A DNA stretch of 64,000 nt from Micromonospora sp. ALFpr18c (GCF_008868155.1 NZ_WBKR01000001.1:62001-126000); one strand, 5' to 3'; counted from the stretch's first letter, positions 8,078 through 16,991 are shown. A program made the numbers and translations. Notes: generated from the sequence alone by a model not told the origin.

Positions 8078-9321
8078 GCCGGCCACGGCAGCGACGCGGC
8101 CAGCCGGAAGTCGCCCGCGTCGTCGCGGCCGTACGCCACCCGGCCGCCCGCGAGGGTGACCCGCTCGGTGATACCGACCAGGCCGGTGCCGGCCCCCGGG
8201 AGGGTGTCGCCGGCCGGTGCGCCCACCGGCCACCGGTTGCAGATCGCCACGGTCAGCCCGGTGCCCGGCCCACCGGCCAGGTCCACCGTGACCACCGCCC
8301 CGGCCGCGTGCTTGCGGGCGTTGGTCAACCCCTCCTGCACGATCCGGTACGCGGCCCGGCCCAGCGCGGCGGGCACGTCCTGCGGCGCGACGACGCCGTC
8401 GTTCACGTTCACCCGCACCCCGGCCGCCCGCGACTCGGCGATCAGGGCCGGCAGGTCGGCGAGGGTGGGCTGCGGCGGTTCCGGGGCGTCGCCGCCGCCC
8501 TCGGCCCGGAGCACCCCGATGACCTCACGCAGGTCCTGCAGAGCGGCGTGGGCGCTGCCCCGGATCACCCCGGCGGCTCGGGCCACCTCGTCCGGCGGAG
8601 CGTCCGGGCGGAACTCCAACGCGCCGGCGTGCAGGCTGAGCAGCGAGATCCGGTGGGCCAGCACGTCGTGCATCTCCCGGGCGATGCGGGTGCGTTCGAG
8701 GTGGCGGGCCTGGGCGACCCGGAGCTGCTGCTCCGCCTCGGCCCGCTCGGCGCGCTCCCGCAGCGACACGATCAACTGCCGGCGGGCCCGGACGAACATC
8801 CCCCAGGCCAGCACCGAGAGGGTGATCACCACACCCCACGACACGGTGGCCCAGTACGGCCATGCCGGGTCCGGGCGCAGCCAACTGAAGACCAGGTTGG
8901 TGAGGAGGCCGACACCGGTGATCGCGATCGCGACGGCGGTCCGCCGGTGCACCACCACGGTGAAGTACATGATCAGCAGCGGGACGGCGGCGGCCAACGA
9001 GAAGAGGGTGAGCGGCAGGGTGGCCACCGCCAGCCCGAGCGGCCACCGTCGGCGCAGCCAGAGCAGCCCGCAGCAGGCCAGCCCGAGCAGCGCGTCCGCG
9101 CCGACCATCCAGTCGTGCGGCAGCGGGATCGCCGTCTCGGGAGCCGGCGACAGGCTGTCGACGGTGACGAACAGCACCCAGAGCAGCCCGAGCAGGAACG
9201 CCAGGCCGTCCACGATCCAGTCGCGGGTGGTGCGACGCGGATGGGTACGCGCACGGTCGACCGGCACGGCCAGCTCCCCTGGCAGCAGCCAGGGGTGCTC
9301 CGGGACGGCGACGCTGGTCAC
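8074..9321 (-). CDS. Sensor histidine kinase, HisKA_3 (NarL-partner) type
   Basis: A protein of 415 residues. Four to five membrane helices occupy the first about 170 residues (WIVDGLAFLLGLLWVLFVTV, ADALLGLACCGLLWL, VATLPLTLFSLAAAVPLLIMYF, VSWGVVITLSVLAWGMFV). A coiled coil (SLRERAERAEAEQQLRVAQARHLERTRIAREMHD) leads into the HisKA_3 phospho-His in EMHDVLAHRISLLSLHAGAL. The ATPase domain has an RIVQEGLTNARKHA N-box and GTGLVGITERVTLAGG. It is the cognate kinase of the overlapping regulator. Its start lies 132 bases from the divergent ABC operon. Confidence 0.93.
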   Translation of the reverse strand: MTSVAVPEHPWLLPGELAVPVDRARTHPRRTTRDWIVDGLAFLLGLLWVLFVTVDSLSPAPETAIPLPHDWMVGADALLGLACCGLLWLRRRWPLGLAVATLPLTLFSLAAAVPLLIMYFTVVVHRRTAVAIAITGVGLLTNLVFSWLRPDPAWPYWATVSWGVVITLSVLAWGMFVRARRQLIVSLRERAERAEAEQQLRVAQARHLERTRIAREMHDVLAHRISLLSLHAGALEFRPDAPPDEVARAAGVIRGSAHAALQDLREVIGVLRAEGGGDAPEPPQPTLADLPALIAESRAAGVRVNVNDGVVAPQDVPAALGRAAYRIVQEGLTNARKHAAGAVVTVDLAGGPGTGLTVAICNRWPVGAPAGDTLPGAGTGLVGITERVTLAGGRVAYGRDDAGDFRLAASLPWPA

Positions 9322-9452
9322 GCGCCCATGCTAGGCAGCACGGGCGCCGACAACCAGCTACCAAAGTCGAGACCCCGCGGTCGACCAAGGTCGGTGCGGC
9401 ACCGACCGGCGGCCGCTGCGGATGGCCGGGCGGCGCGGGCACGCTCGACCGC

Positions 9453-10349
9453 ATGATCACCGTGGAGAACCTCACCAAGCGGTACGGGCCACATCCGGCC
9501 GTCAACGACGTGTCCTTCCACTGCGAGCCGGGCACCGTCACCGGCTTCCTCGGCCCCAACGGCGCCGGCAAGTCCACCACCATGCGGATGATCACCGGGC
9601 TCACCGCGCCGACCGCCGGTCGCGCCACCGTCGCCGGCCGCCCCTACCGGGAGCTGCCCAACCCGGGACGGGAGGTCGGGGTGCTGCTGGACGCCTCCGC
9701 CCAGCACGCCGGGCGCACCGGCCGCGAGGCGTTGACGCTGTCCGCGTACACCATGGGTCTGGACCGGCGCGAGGTCGCCGCGAAGCTCGACCTGGTCGGG
9801 TTGAACGCGGTGGCCGCCAAGCGGCGGGTACGGGCGTACTCACTGGGCATGCGCCAGCGGCTCGGCCTGGCCCAGGCGCTGCTCGGCGACCCCCGGGTGC
9901 TGATCCTCGACGAGCCGGCCAACGGCCTGGACCCGGAGGGCATCTTCTGGATGCGCGGGCTGCTGCGCGACTTCGCCGACCGGGGCGGCACCGTGCTGCT
10001 CTCCTCCCACCTGCTACGCGAGGTGGAGGCGGTCGCGGACCGGCTGGTGGTGATCGGGGGCGGCCGGATCGTGGCCCAGGGCGACAAGAACGAACTGCTC
10101 GCCGGTGGCGGCACGCTCGTGCGGGCGCGCGACGGCGCGGCGCTGCGTCGGGCGTTGGACGCGGCCAACCTCAGCGCCGCCGACGGCACCGACGGCCTGC
10201 TCGTGCAGGCCGACGCCGAGACGGTCGGCCAGGCCGCCGCGGACGCCGGCGTCGCGCTGGCCGAGCTGCGGCCCGCCGGCAGCGGTGGCCTCGAACAGCT
10301 CTTCCTCACCCTGACCGCCGGCGAATCCACCAAGGAGGCCGTCCGATGA
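9453..10349 (+). CDS. ABC transporter ATP-binding protein
   Basis: A protein of 298 residues with Walker A GPNGAGKST, a Q-loop-like segment near VGVLLDASAQHAGRTG, signature YSLGMRQRLGLAQALLG, Walker B RVLILDEPANGLDPEG and H-loop SSHLL. The C-terminal extension is typical of BcrA/NatA-type exporters with a separate membrane subunit. The next gene overlaps by 4 bases (ATGA) and encodes that subunit. Position divergent from a NarL-type two-component system suggests the pair senses and exports an antibiotic-like or envelope-stress compound (inference). Confidence 0.93.
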   Translation: MITVENLTKRYGPHPAVNDVSFHCEPGTVTGFLGPNGAGKSTTMRMITGLTAPTAGRATVAGRPYRELPNPGREVGVLLDASAQHAGRTGREALTLSAYTMGLDRREVAAKLDLVGLNAVAAKRRVRAYSLGMRQRLGLAQALLGDPRVLILDEPANGLDPEGIFWMRGLLRDFADRGGTVLLSSHLLREVEAVADRLVVIGGGRIVAQGDKNELLAGGGTLVRARDGAALRRALDAANLSAADGTDGLLVQADAETVGQAAADAGVALAELRPAGSGGLEQLFLTLTAGESTKEAVR

Positions 10350-11140
10350 CCACCACCACCGCGCCCGCCGCCGGCGCCGTCGCGCCCCGGCAGCACGCCC
10401 CGGCAGACCGGCCGTCGCTGGTCCGGCTCACCGTCGTGGAGCTGCGCAAGCTCGTCGACACCCGGGCCGGCCGCTGGCTGCTGATCACCATCGGCCTGAT
10501 CGCCGCCGCGATCGTCACCCTTCAGTTGATCTACGCGAAGGACGCCGACCAGACGTTCGTCAACTTCTTCACGCCCTCGCTGCTGCCGGTCGGGGTGCTG
10601 CTGCCGGTGCTCGGCATCCTGTCGATCACCAGCGAGTGGTCGCAACGCACCGCCCTCACCACGTACGCGCTGGTGCCCCGCCGGGAACGCGTCGTGGCCG
10701 CGAAGCTGATCGCCGTGGTGCTGACCGCGCTCGCCTCGGTGCTGGCCAGCCTGGCCATCGCCGCCGCCGGGACGCTGGTCGCCGGTGCCACCGGCGGCGC
10801 CGGCACCTGGCGGGTCGAGGCCGCCCTGATCGGCAACGCGGTCATCTTCCAGGTGGCCAACGTGCTGATGGGCGCCGCCTTCGGCCTGCTCCTGCTGAAC
10901 CCGCCGCTGGCCATCGTCGGCTACCTGCTGCTGCCCACCCTCTGGTCGGTGCTCAGCGAACTGGTACGCCCGCTGCGCGGCCCGGCCGGCTGGCTGGACA
11001 CCAGCCGGACCATGGAACCGCTCTTCACCGACCACCTCACCGGCGGGCAGTGGGGCCGACTGGCCGTGTCGCTGCTGGTCTGGCTGGTCCTGCCGATGGC
11101 CGCTGGTCTGGTCCGGACGCTCCGTCGCGAGGTGTCCTGA
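10346..11140 (+). CDS. ABC transporter permease (ABC-2 type)
   Basis: About 264 residues with six predicted helices (GRWLLITIGLIAAAIVTLQLIY, LLPVGVLLPVLGILSI, LIAVVLTALASVLASLAIAAAG, LIGNAVIFQVANVLMGAAFGLLLL, LAIVGYLLLPTLWSVLS, LAVSLLVWLVLPMAAGLV). The motif TSEWSQRTALTTYALVPRRERVVAAK is typical of BcrB/NatB-like permeases. The start overlaps the ATPase stop by 4 bases, so the two form one transporter. Confidence 0.9.
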   Translation: MTTTTAPAAGAVAPRQHAPADRPSLVRLTVVELRKLVDTRAGRWLLITIGLIAAAIVTLQLIYAKDADQTFVNFFTPSLLPVGVLLPVLGILSITSEWSQRTALTTYALVPRRERVVAAKLIAVVLTALASVLASLAIAAAGTLVAGATGGAGTWRVEAALIGNAVIFQVANVLMGAAFGLLLLNPPLAIVGYLLLPTLWSVLSELVRPLRGPAGWLDTSRTMEPLFTDHLTGGQWGRLAVSLLVWLVLPMAAGLVRTLRREVS

Positions 11141-11142
11141 GC

Positions 11143-11880
11143 ATGGCCGGCGACGGCTACGGCCCACGCACCGTGGTCACCGGCGGGCCGCTGGAACTGG
11201 CGGTCCTGTGGGGCGGCTTCCCGCTGCTCGGCGCCGGCGCCGGATGGCTCCTCGCGGCCACGACGGGCTGGCTCGCCGGCCTGCCCTGGGTGCCGTTCCA
11301 GGATTTCATCACGCTGCTGGACCGGCTGCCCGAGCCGCAGGCCACCATCGGCACGACCGCGGTGGGCGTCCTGGGCGGTCTGGTCGTCGGCGCGATCGGC
11401 ACCGCCGAGCGGCTGATCGTCACCGTCGACGCGGCGCAGGTCCGGCTGCGCCGCGCCGGCAGCGACCGGAGCGTCGCACGGGCGGAGACCCGGGTCGTCT
11501 TCGTCGACGACAAGCACCTGGTTCTGCTCGACGCCGACGACGCGGAACTGGCCCGGGAATCGACGGACCTGCCGACCGCCCAGCTCGCGGCGGCGTTCCG
11601 CACCCACGGCTGGGGCTGGGCGGACGCCGACCCGCACCGGTCGGCGTACCGACTCTGGGTGCCCGACCTGCCCGGGTTGCCCGCCGGCGCGGACGCCCTG
11701 CTGCGGGCCCGCGAGCGGGCACTCGGACGGGACCGCCGCGACGACGCGAGGGAGCTGCGCCGCGAACTCGGCCGCATCGGGGTGGTGCTGCGCGACGAGG
11801 GCAAACGACAGTACTGGCGGGCCGTCACCCCGAGGTCGGGCCGGCCGACTTCGGCCGAGCGGGAGCCCGGAGGGCGGTAG
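11143..11880 (+). CDS. YqeB-like membrane protein
   Basis: About 245 residues. Two N-terminal membrane helices (LAVLWGGFPLLGAGAGWLLAA and IGTTAVGVLGGLVVGAIGTAERLIV) are followed by a soluble domain with a PH-like strand pattern (TVDAAQVRLRRAG...ARAETRVVFVDDKHLVLLDADDAELARES) and a C-terminal helix-rich part (RRDDARELRRELGRIGVVLRDEGKRQYWRAV). I recognise it as the actinobacterial YqeB-type family; its role is unknown. It starts 2 bases after the permease stop, so it is probably cotranscribed with the ABC genes. Confidence 0.72.
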   Translation: MAGDGYGPRTVVTGGPLELAVLWGGFPLLGAGAGWLLAATTGWLAGLPWVPFQDFITLLDRLPEPQATIGTTAVGVLGGLVVGAIGTAERLIVTVDAAQVRLRRAGSDRSVARAETRVVFVDDKHLVLLDADDAELARESTDLPTAQLAAAFRTHGWGWADADPHRSAYRLWVPDLPGLPAGADALLRARERALGRDRRDDARELRRELGRIGVVLRDEGKRQYWRAVTPRSGRPTSAEREPGGR

Positions 11881-11910
11881 CGTTCGTCCCAGAGATCCTG
11901 GGAGCGCGCG

Positions 11911-12474
11911 ATGACCGAACAGCAGCCGTACCGGGTGGTGTCCCGACACCCCGGCTTCGAGCTACGCCGTTATCCGGCCCACCTGGTCGCCGAGGTACGG
12001 GTCCAGTCGTCGTTCATCCGGGCGCCGATCGAGGCGCTGCGACCCCTGGCCGGCTACATCGGCGGCGCCAACCGGGTCCGCCAGCCGATCGGGACGACCA
12101 CCCCGGTGACGCGGGCGGCCCCCGGGACGACGAGGATCGCGATGACCGTACCGGTGGTCCAGGAGGAGGGTGAGCGGCCGGGCGCGTACCTGATCCAGTT
12201 CGTCATGCCAGCCGCCTTCACCGCCGCCACCCTGCCCGAGCCGGTGGATCCCCGGGTCCGGATCCGGGAGATCCCACCGCAGCTCGCGGCCGCGGTGCGC
12301 TTCTCCGGCCGGTGGACCGAGCGGGCGTTCGGCCAGCGGGCCACCGTGCTCGGCCGGTCGGTCACCGCGGCCGGCCTGCAACCCACCGGTGCCATCCGGT
12401 ACGCCCGCTACGACCCGCCGTGGAAACCGTGGTTCCTGCGCCGCAACGAGGTCGTCCTGCCGGTCGTGGAGTGA
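11911..12474 (+). CDS. SOUL/HEBP-family heme-binding protein
   Basis: A protein of 187 residues that covers the whole SOUL domain: an N-terminal YRVVSRHPGFELRRYPAHLVAEV, central GANRVRQPIGTTTPVTR and IAMTVPVVQEE, and a C-terminal YARYDPPWKPWFLRRNEVVLPV that is the family's usual ending. Family members bind heme or porphyrin; the bacterial role is not settled. A -10-like TAGCGT at 11878 and GGGAG before the ATG give it its own promoter. Confidence 0.92.
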   Translation: MTEQQPYRVVSRHPGFELRRYPAHLVAEVRVQSSFIRAPIEALRPLAGYIGGANRVRQPIGTTTPVTRAAPGTTRIAMTVPVVQEEGERPGAYLIQFVMPAAFTAATLPEPVDPRVRIREIPPQLAAAVRFSGRWTERAFGQRATVLGRSVTAAGLQPTGAIRYARYDPPWKPWFLRRNEVVLPVVE

Positions 12475-12480
12475 GCCGCG

Positions 12481-13473
12481 CTACCTCGGCGGGCCGGGCC
12501 GGTGGCCGAGCGCGGCCGGCCAGGCCAGCAGCAGCGCCATGCCGAGCCCGGCGAGCAGCCCGGCCAGCGAGAGCAGCACGTCGGAATCGGCGGAGTTGAT
12601 CGGGCTGTTGCCGGCCAGCGCGGTGAACGTCGGGCCGATCGGCAGCAGCCCCATCATGGCGACACCCGCGACCAGCAGCATCGGCACCGGCCCGACCAGC
12701 GAGGCGAAACCCGCCAGGGTGTGATGCCGCCAGACCGGCCGGCCTCCCGGCCAGTCCCAGGCCAGCAGGGTGACACCGGTGAGCAGCACCGCGCCGAGGG
12801 CGACCATCGGCAGGATTCGCGTGCCGGGCGGGACCGCCCGGATCAGCGCGACACCGGCGACGGCGACCGCGCCGAGCCCGGCGGCCAGCAGGCCGCGGCT
12901 CCGCGTGCGGGCCGGGGCCGCCGCCAGGGCGGCGACGGCGGTCAGGGCGACCAGGAGTACGCCGGTCACGAAGGCCGCCGGGGTCAGCTCCGGCTCCCGG
13001 TCGGTCGGTGACTCGATCCCGGCGGCCACCACCGCGAGCACCCCGGCCACGCAGGCCGTGCCGGTCACCGCCCTCCGGTCGGTGCTGGGCGGCGCGCCGC
13101 GCTCCCGCCACGACAGGACCGCCACCAGCGCACCGAGCACCGCGCAGCCGCCCGCGGCGAGCAGCACCGTCGACGGCGTACCGGCCGGGTCGGACCGGTC
13201 GATCGCCACGTCGGCCGCGATCCACACACCACCGAGCACCACCGCCGGGCCGCTCCACCTCAGCTGCCCCCGACCGGCCAGCAGCAGCCCGAGCACCACC
13301 GCGACGATCGCCACGAACCGCAGGTCCCGTGCCCAGTAGGCGTTGTTGCCCGGCAGCCGCTCCGACCAGGGGCCGATCGGCTCGGTCAACGGTTGCAGCA
13401 CCGTCATCCCGACCGCCCAGAGCAGCACGGCGGCACCGGAGAGAAGCAGCCCGATCGGGCGCGCGGATCGCAT
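12481..13473 (-). CDS. Polytopic membrane protein, unknown function
   Basis: About 330 residues with about ten predicted membrane helices and short loops (for example PIGLLLSGAAVLLWAVGMTV, FVAIVAVVLGLLLAGRG, VLLAAGGCAVLGALVAVLSW, ILPMVALGAVLLTGVTLLAW, LLSLAGLLAGLGMALLLAW). No transporter motif is recognised. The loop PIGPWSERLPGNNAYWARDL after helix 1 is the most distinctive soluble part. The ATG at 13473 (MRSARPIGLLL) puts the first helix at the N-terminus. It converges on the SOUL gene. Confidence 0.75.
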   Translation of the reverse strand: MRSARPIGLLLSGAAVLLWAVGMTVLQPLTEPIGPWSERLPGNNAYWARDLRFVAIVAVVLGLLLAGRGQLRWSGPAVVLGGVWIAADVAIDRSDPAGTPSTVLLAAGGCAVLGALVAVLSWRERGAPPSTDRRAVTGTACVAGVLAVVAAGIESPTDREPELTPAAFVTGVLLVALTAVAALAAAPARTRSRGLLAAGLGAVAVAGVALIRAVPPGTRILPMVALGAVLLTGVTLLAWDWPGGRPVWRHHTLAGFASLVGPVPMLLVAGVAMMGLLPIGPTFTALAGNSPINSADSDVLLSLAGLLAGLGMALLLAWPAALGHRPGPPR

Positions 13474-13571
13474 TCCTGGACGGTAGCCGTCAGAGGCTCG
13501 GCCCGGCAGCCCGCACATCTCGGGCCGGTCGCCCTACGCTGAGCGGGTCGGCCCGCACCGAGGAGGAGCCC

Positions 13572-14111
13572 ATGACCCGGTACGTCGCCCTGCTGCGTGG
13601 GGTCAACGTCGGCACCACCCGGCTCGCGATGGCCGACCTGCGCCGGATCGTCACCGACCTCGGGCATGACGACGTCCGGACGTACCTGCAGAGTGGCAAC
13701 GTGGTGTTCGGCAGCACCGTGCGTGACGCCGAGAAGCTGGCCGGCGGGATCGAGCGGGCGCTCACCGACGAGCTGGGCCTGACCGTGCCGGTGCTGGTGC
13801 GCAGCGCCCGGGAGCTGGCGGCGGTGGCCGGCGGCAACCCGTACGCCGAGGTCGAGGCCGACCCGACGAGGTTGCTGGTGGCCTTCCTCGCGACCGCTCC
13901 GGCGAAGGCCACAGTGGACGCGCTGACCGTGCCCGGGGGCGAGAACGTGGCGTTCACGGTGACCGGCCGGGAGGTCTACCTGCATTTCCCCGACGGCGGC
14001 TACGGCCGGTCGAAGTTCACCAACGCGTACCTGGAGAAGAAGCTCGCCGTCGTGGCCACCACCCGCAACGGGAAGTCGGTGCGCACCCTGGCCGACATGG
14101 CCGCCGCCTGA
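13572..14111 (+). CDS. DUF1697-family protein
   Basis: A protein of 179 residues beginning MTRYVALLRGVNVGTTRLAMADLRRI, with RTYLQSGNVVF and GRSKFTNAYLEKKLAVVATTRNGKSV, which together are diagnostic of DUF1697. The family is widespread in bacteria and its function is not known. A TACGCT -10-like box at 13533 and a GAGGAG site before the ATG support this start. Confidence 0.92.
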   Translation: MTRYVALLRGVNVGTTRLAMADLRRIVTDLGHDDVRTYLQSGNVVFGSTVRDAEKLAGGIERALTDELGLTVPVLVRSARELAAVAGGNPYAEVEADPTRLLVAFLATAPAKATVDALTVPGGENVAFTVTGREVYLHFPDGGYGRSKFTNAYLEKKLAVVATTRNGKSVRTLADMAAA

Positions 14112-14141
14112 GCCGGCAGCGGCCACGTCCGCCGGCACCGG

Positions 14142-14645
14142 TCAGAAGTGGTACGCGGTCTCGTACTCGGGCACCAGCACCCGACTCCGCGGTGAGATCC
14201 GGCGCACCGCCGCGATCATGTCGTCCAGGCGGGCGCGGTCGGCCGGCGCGACGACCGGCGGGTTCCGCAGCGGGGTCTCGAAGTTGTCGTAGTGCACCGG
14301 CACCACGACCTTCGGGTAGTCCAGGCCGGCCAGCAGCCGGGGCAGGTAGTCGCCGGTGGTGGTGGCGCTCTGCATGGCCACCATCGCCACGTCCGGCGCC
14401 AGCCCGGTGAGCTTGCGCTCGGCGACGTCGCTGGCGCCGGTGAAGTAGACCGACGGACCGTGCTCGACCCGCAGCAGGTAGCCCAGCGTGTCCCCCTCCG
14501 GCAGGTCCTCGATGGTCGCGGGCAGCGCCGGCTGGCTCACCCGCACCCCGGGGAACGCCACCGAGTACGACGGGTTGCGGCTGTGCAGCGAGCCGACCAC
14601 CTCGATGGTGTGGTCGCCGAAGTCGAGCACCTCCCCACCCTTCAC
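14142..14645 (-). pseudogene. MBL-fold metallo-hydrolase, N-terminal half missing
   Basis: The remaining about 167 residues match the C-terminal half of MBL-fold hydrolases: VKGGEVLDFGDHTIEVVGSLHS, a VYFTGASDVAE metal-ligand region (D in SD), YPKVVVPVHYDNFETPL (terminal His ligand region) and a C-terminal ISPRSRVLVPEYETAYHF. The HxHxDH motif that should come first is absent, because the gene stops abruptly at about 14645 where a LysR fragment begins on the other strand. No proper start codon or binding site is seen. The protein cannot be an active hydrolase as it stands. Confidence 0.8.
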
Positions 14646-14647
14646 CG

Positions 14648-15296
14648 CGCTCGCTGCGGGCGCTGCTGGACGAACTCACCACCCGAGCACCCGGCCTGGA
14701 CGTGGAGCTGCACGAGCTGACCACCGCCGAGCAGGTACGGATGCTCGGCGAGCGAACCCTGGACGTGGGTCTGGTGCACCATCCGGTGACGGCCGACGGG
14801 CTGCGCTTCGGCGCACCGGTCGACGTACCCCTGGGGGGTGTTGCTGCCGCGCGCCTCGCCGCTGGCCCGCGGCCGGGAGGTGCCGCTCGCCGCGCTGGCC
14901 GGCCTGGACCTGGTGGCCGCGCCCCGCGCCACCGCGCCCGGCTGGCACGACCACCTGCTGGCGGTGTGCCGCCGGCAGGGCTGGCGACCGGCCCGGGTCC
15001 GACCGGCCCGCAACCCGGAGTTCCTGTTCGGGTTGGTGCTGGCCGGCGGCGCGGCGGCCGTGGAGCCGGCGACGGTCGCCCGGCGGGAACCTCGGATCGC
15101 GTGGCGACCGATCGCCGACACGCCGGTGGTCAAGCGGACGTCCGCGGCCTGGCCGCACCGGTCGGCGCATCCGGCCGCGCCGATGGTCGGGCAGCTCGCC
15201 GCCGAGGTGCTGGCCGCCGCCGAGCCCACCCCGCTCGCGCCGCCCTCCGCGGCGGGGGCGCGGCCGTGGCCGGTGCTCTTCGACACGACAGGGTGA
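14648..15296 (+). pseudogene. LysR-family regulator, DNA-binding domain deleted and frame broken
   Basis: Frame one (from 14648) reads RSLRALLDELTTRAPGLDVE and on to VDVPLG, the start of a LysR substrate-binding domain. At a six-G run (14833-14838) the reading moves to the next frame, giving VLLPRASPLARGREVPLAAL and LAGGAAAVEPATVARRE to the stop at 15294. The N-terminal HTH is missing: the sequence runs straight into the truncated MBL gene. One deletion seems to have removed both divergent 5' ends. The extra G could also be a sequencing error. Confidence 0.78.
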
Positions 15297-15395
15297 ACCG
15301 AACCGCCGTTGCGCTCGTCACCTTGATTTGGGCGGTGAATCGCCCACCCGCGCGGGTATGGATGAACAGGTAACGAAAAAAGCGAAGGAGCCGCA

Positions 15396-16247
15396 GTGGC
15401 CAACACGATTCCCGACATCAGCCTGAACGACGGCACCACCATTCCGCAGCTCGGCTTCGGGGTGTACCAGATCGAGCCGAAGGACACCGTCGCGGCGGTG
15501 ACCACCGCGCTTGAGACGGGCTACCGGCACATCGACACCGCAGAGATGTACGGCAACGAGGCCGAGGTCGGCGAGGCGGTGCGCATGTCCGGCCTCGACC
15601 GGGCCTCGGTGTACGTGACCAGCAAGCTGAACAACGGCTTCCACCGCCCGGACGACGCGCGCAAGGCGTTCGACTCGACGCTCGCGGCGCTCAAGATGGA
15701 CTACATCGACCTGTTCCTGATCCACTGGCCGCTGCCGACGCTGTACGACGGCGACTACGTCTCGACGTGGAAGGTGCTGGAGGAGTTCCAGCGCGACGGC
15801 CGCGCCCGCTCGATCGGTGTGTCGAACTTCCAGGTGTCGCACCTGCAGCGGCTCGCCGACGAGGCGAGCGTCGTGCCGGCGGTCAACCAGATCGAGGCGC
15901 ACCCGTACTTCACCAACGACGAGGTTCGCGCGTACGGCCGCGAGCACAACATCCTGACCGAGGCGTGGTCACCCATCGCGCAGGGCAAGGTGCTGGACGA
16001 CCCGGCGGTGGTCGACATCGCCGAGCAGGTCGGCCGGACCCCGGCGCAGGTGGTGCTGCGCTGGCACGTGCAGCGCGGCGACATCATCTTCCCGAAGTCG
16101 ACCACCCCGAAGCGGATCGAGGAGAACACCCGGATCTTCGACTTCCAGCTGGACGACGCGGCGATGGAGCGGATCACCGACCTGAACAAGGGCGAGGCCG
16201 GGCGGCAGGGCCCGAACCCGGACACCTTCGCCTACGTCCCCCGCTGA
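15396..16247 (+). CDS. Aldo/keto reductase, 2,5-diketo-gluconate reductase type
   Basis: A protein of 283 residues with the full AKR tetrad: Asp and Tyr in HIDTAEMYGNE, Lys in VYVTSKLNN, His in LFLIHWPLP. The NADPH-binding end FPKSTTPKRIEENTRIFDF is present. The close match to AKR5-type enzymes suggests reduction of small ketones, aldehydes or keto-sugars with NADPH in the cytoplasm. GAAGGAG sits before the GTG-type start (GTGGCCAAC). It is intact between two decayed genes. Confidence 0.92.
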   Translation: MANTIPDISLNDGTTIPQLGFGVYQIEPKDTVAAVTTALETGYRHIDTAEMYGNEAEVGEAVRMSGLDRASVYVTSKLNNGFHRPDDARKAFDSTLAALKMDYIDLFLIHWPLPTLYDGDYVSTWKVLEEFQRDGRARSIGVSNFQVSHLQRLADEASVVPAVNQIEAHPYFTNDEVRAYGREHNILTEAWSPIAQGKVLDDPAVVDIAEQVGRTPAQVVLRWHVQRGDIIFPKSTTPKRIEENTRIFDFQLDDAAMERITDLNKGEAGRQGPNPDTFAYVPR

Positions 16248-16261
16248 CCGCTCGCTCCAAT

Positions 16262-16305
16262 GCGTGATGCCCCACAGTCATCTTGATGACTGTGGGGCAT
16301 CACGC
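16262..16305. repeat. Near-perfect palindromic repeat, copy 1
   Basis: Two 21-base arms pair perfectly around a TT loop (16283-16284). The arm reads GCGTGATGCC, then CCAC, then AGTCATC. The same outer 10 and inner 7 bases occur at 50545..50590, where the middle four bases are TGTG and the opposite arm has changed to match. It lies between convergent genes (aldo/keto reductase and an MmyB remnant), so it could also terminate transcription from both sides. Confidence 0.85.
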
Positions 16306-16333
16306 TCGTTGCGGTGCGGCTCCCCCGGACGGC

Positions 16334-16991
16334 TCAGGTGCCGACGCGCTCGGCGAGCCGACGGAACACCGCCTGGGTCGGCGAGTCGGGCGCGGGCACG
16401 TAGACGATCAGCCGCTGCTCGGTCTCCGGCACCAGCAGCACGCGGCACTCGAACTCCAGCGACCCCAGGTCGGGATGCGGCACCCGGTTGACGATGGGAC
16501 GGCGTTCCTCGACGTCGTGCTCCGCCCAGAGCCGGGCGAACCGGGGCGAGGTGCCCAGCAGCTCGGTGACCAGCTCACGAATCGCCGGATCGCCCGGGTA
16601 GCGGCCGTAGGCGGCCCGCAGGTCCGCCACCGTGCTGTGCACGAACCGGCGTGCGTCGGCATCGGTCCAGTGCGCGTCGGTCACCGGCTGGCGGAACGTC
16701 CAGCGAATCATGTTGCGGTCCGCGTCCGGCACGGCCGCGAGATCTCCCACGAAGTACGTGGCCAGACGGTTCCAGGCCAATACCTGGTACGCGGCGCGGC
16801 CCCCGGCCCTGCTCCAGCCGGATGTAGTAGTCGATCGACATCCCGGCGAGCTGGGCGACCTCCTGCCGACGCAGGCCGGGGGTGCGCCGACGTACCCCGT
16901 CGGGGAGGCCGACCTCGGCGGGGCGCAGGCGGGCGCGACGGGTACGCAGGAACGCCGCCAGCTCGTCACGCCGCAGGCCGCTGCTCGTCAT
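16334..16991 (-). pseudogene. MmyB-type XRE regulator with internal deletion
   Basis: The N-terminus from 16991 reads MTSSGLRRDELAAFLRTRRA and a normal HTH (LRRQEVAQLAGMSIDYYIRLEQGRG). After about 16805 the family sequence resumes in another frame in the middle of the ligand-binding domain (AAYQVLAWNRLATYFVGDL) and continues to the normal end (VYVPAPDSPTQAVFRRLAERVGT). About 50-60 residues that should link HTH and C-terminal domain are missing, with a frame change at the join. The product cannot be a full regulator. Confidence 0.82.
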
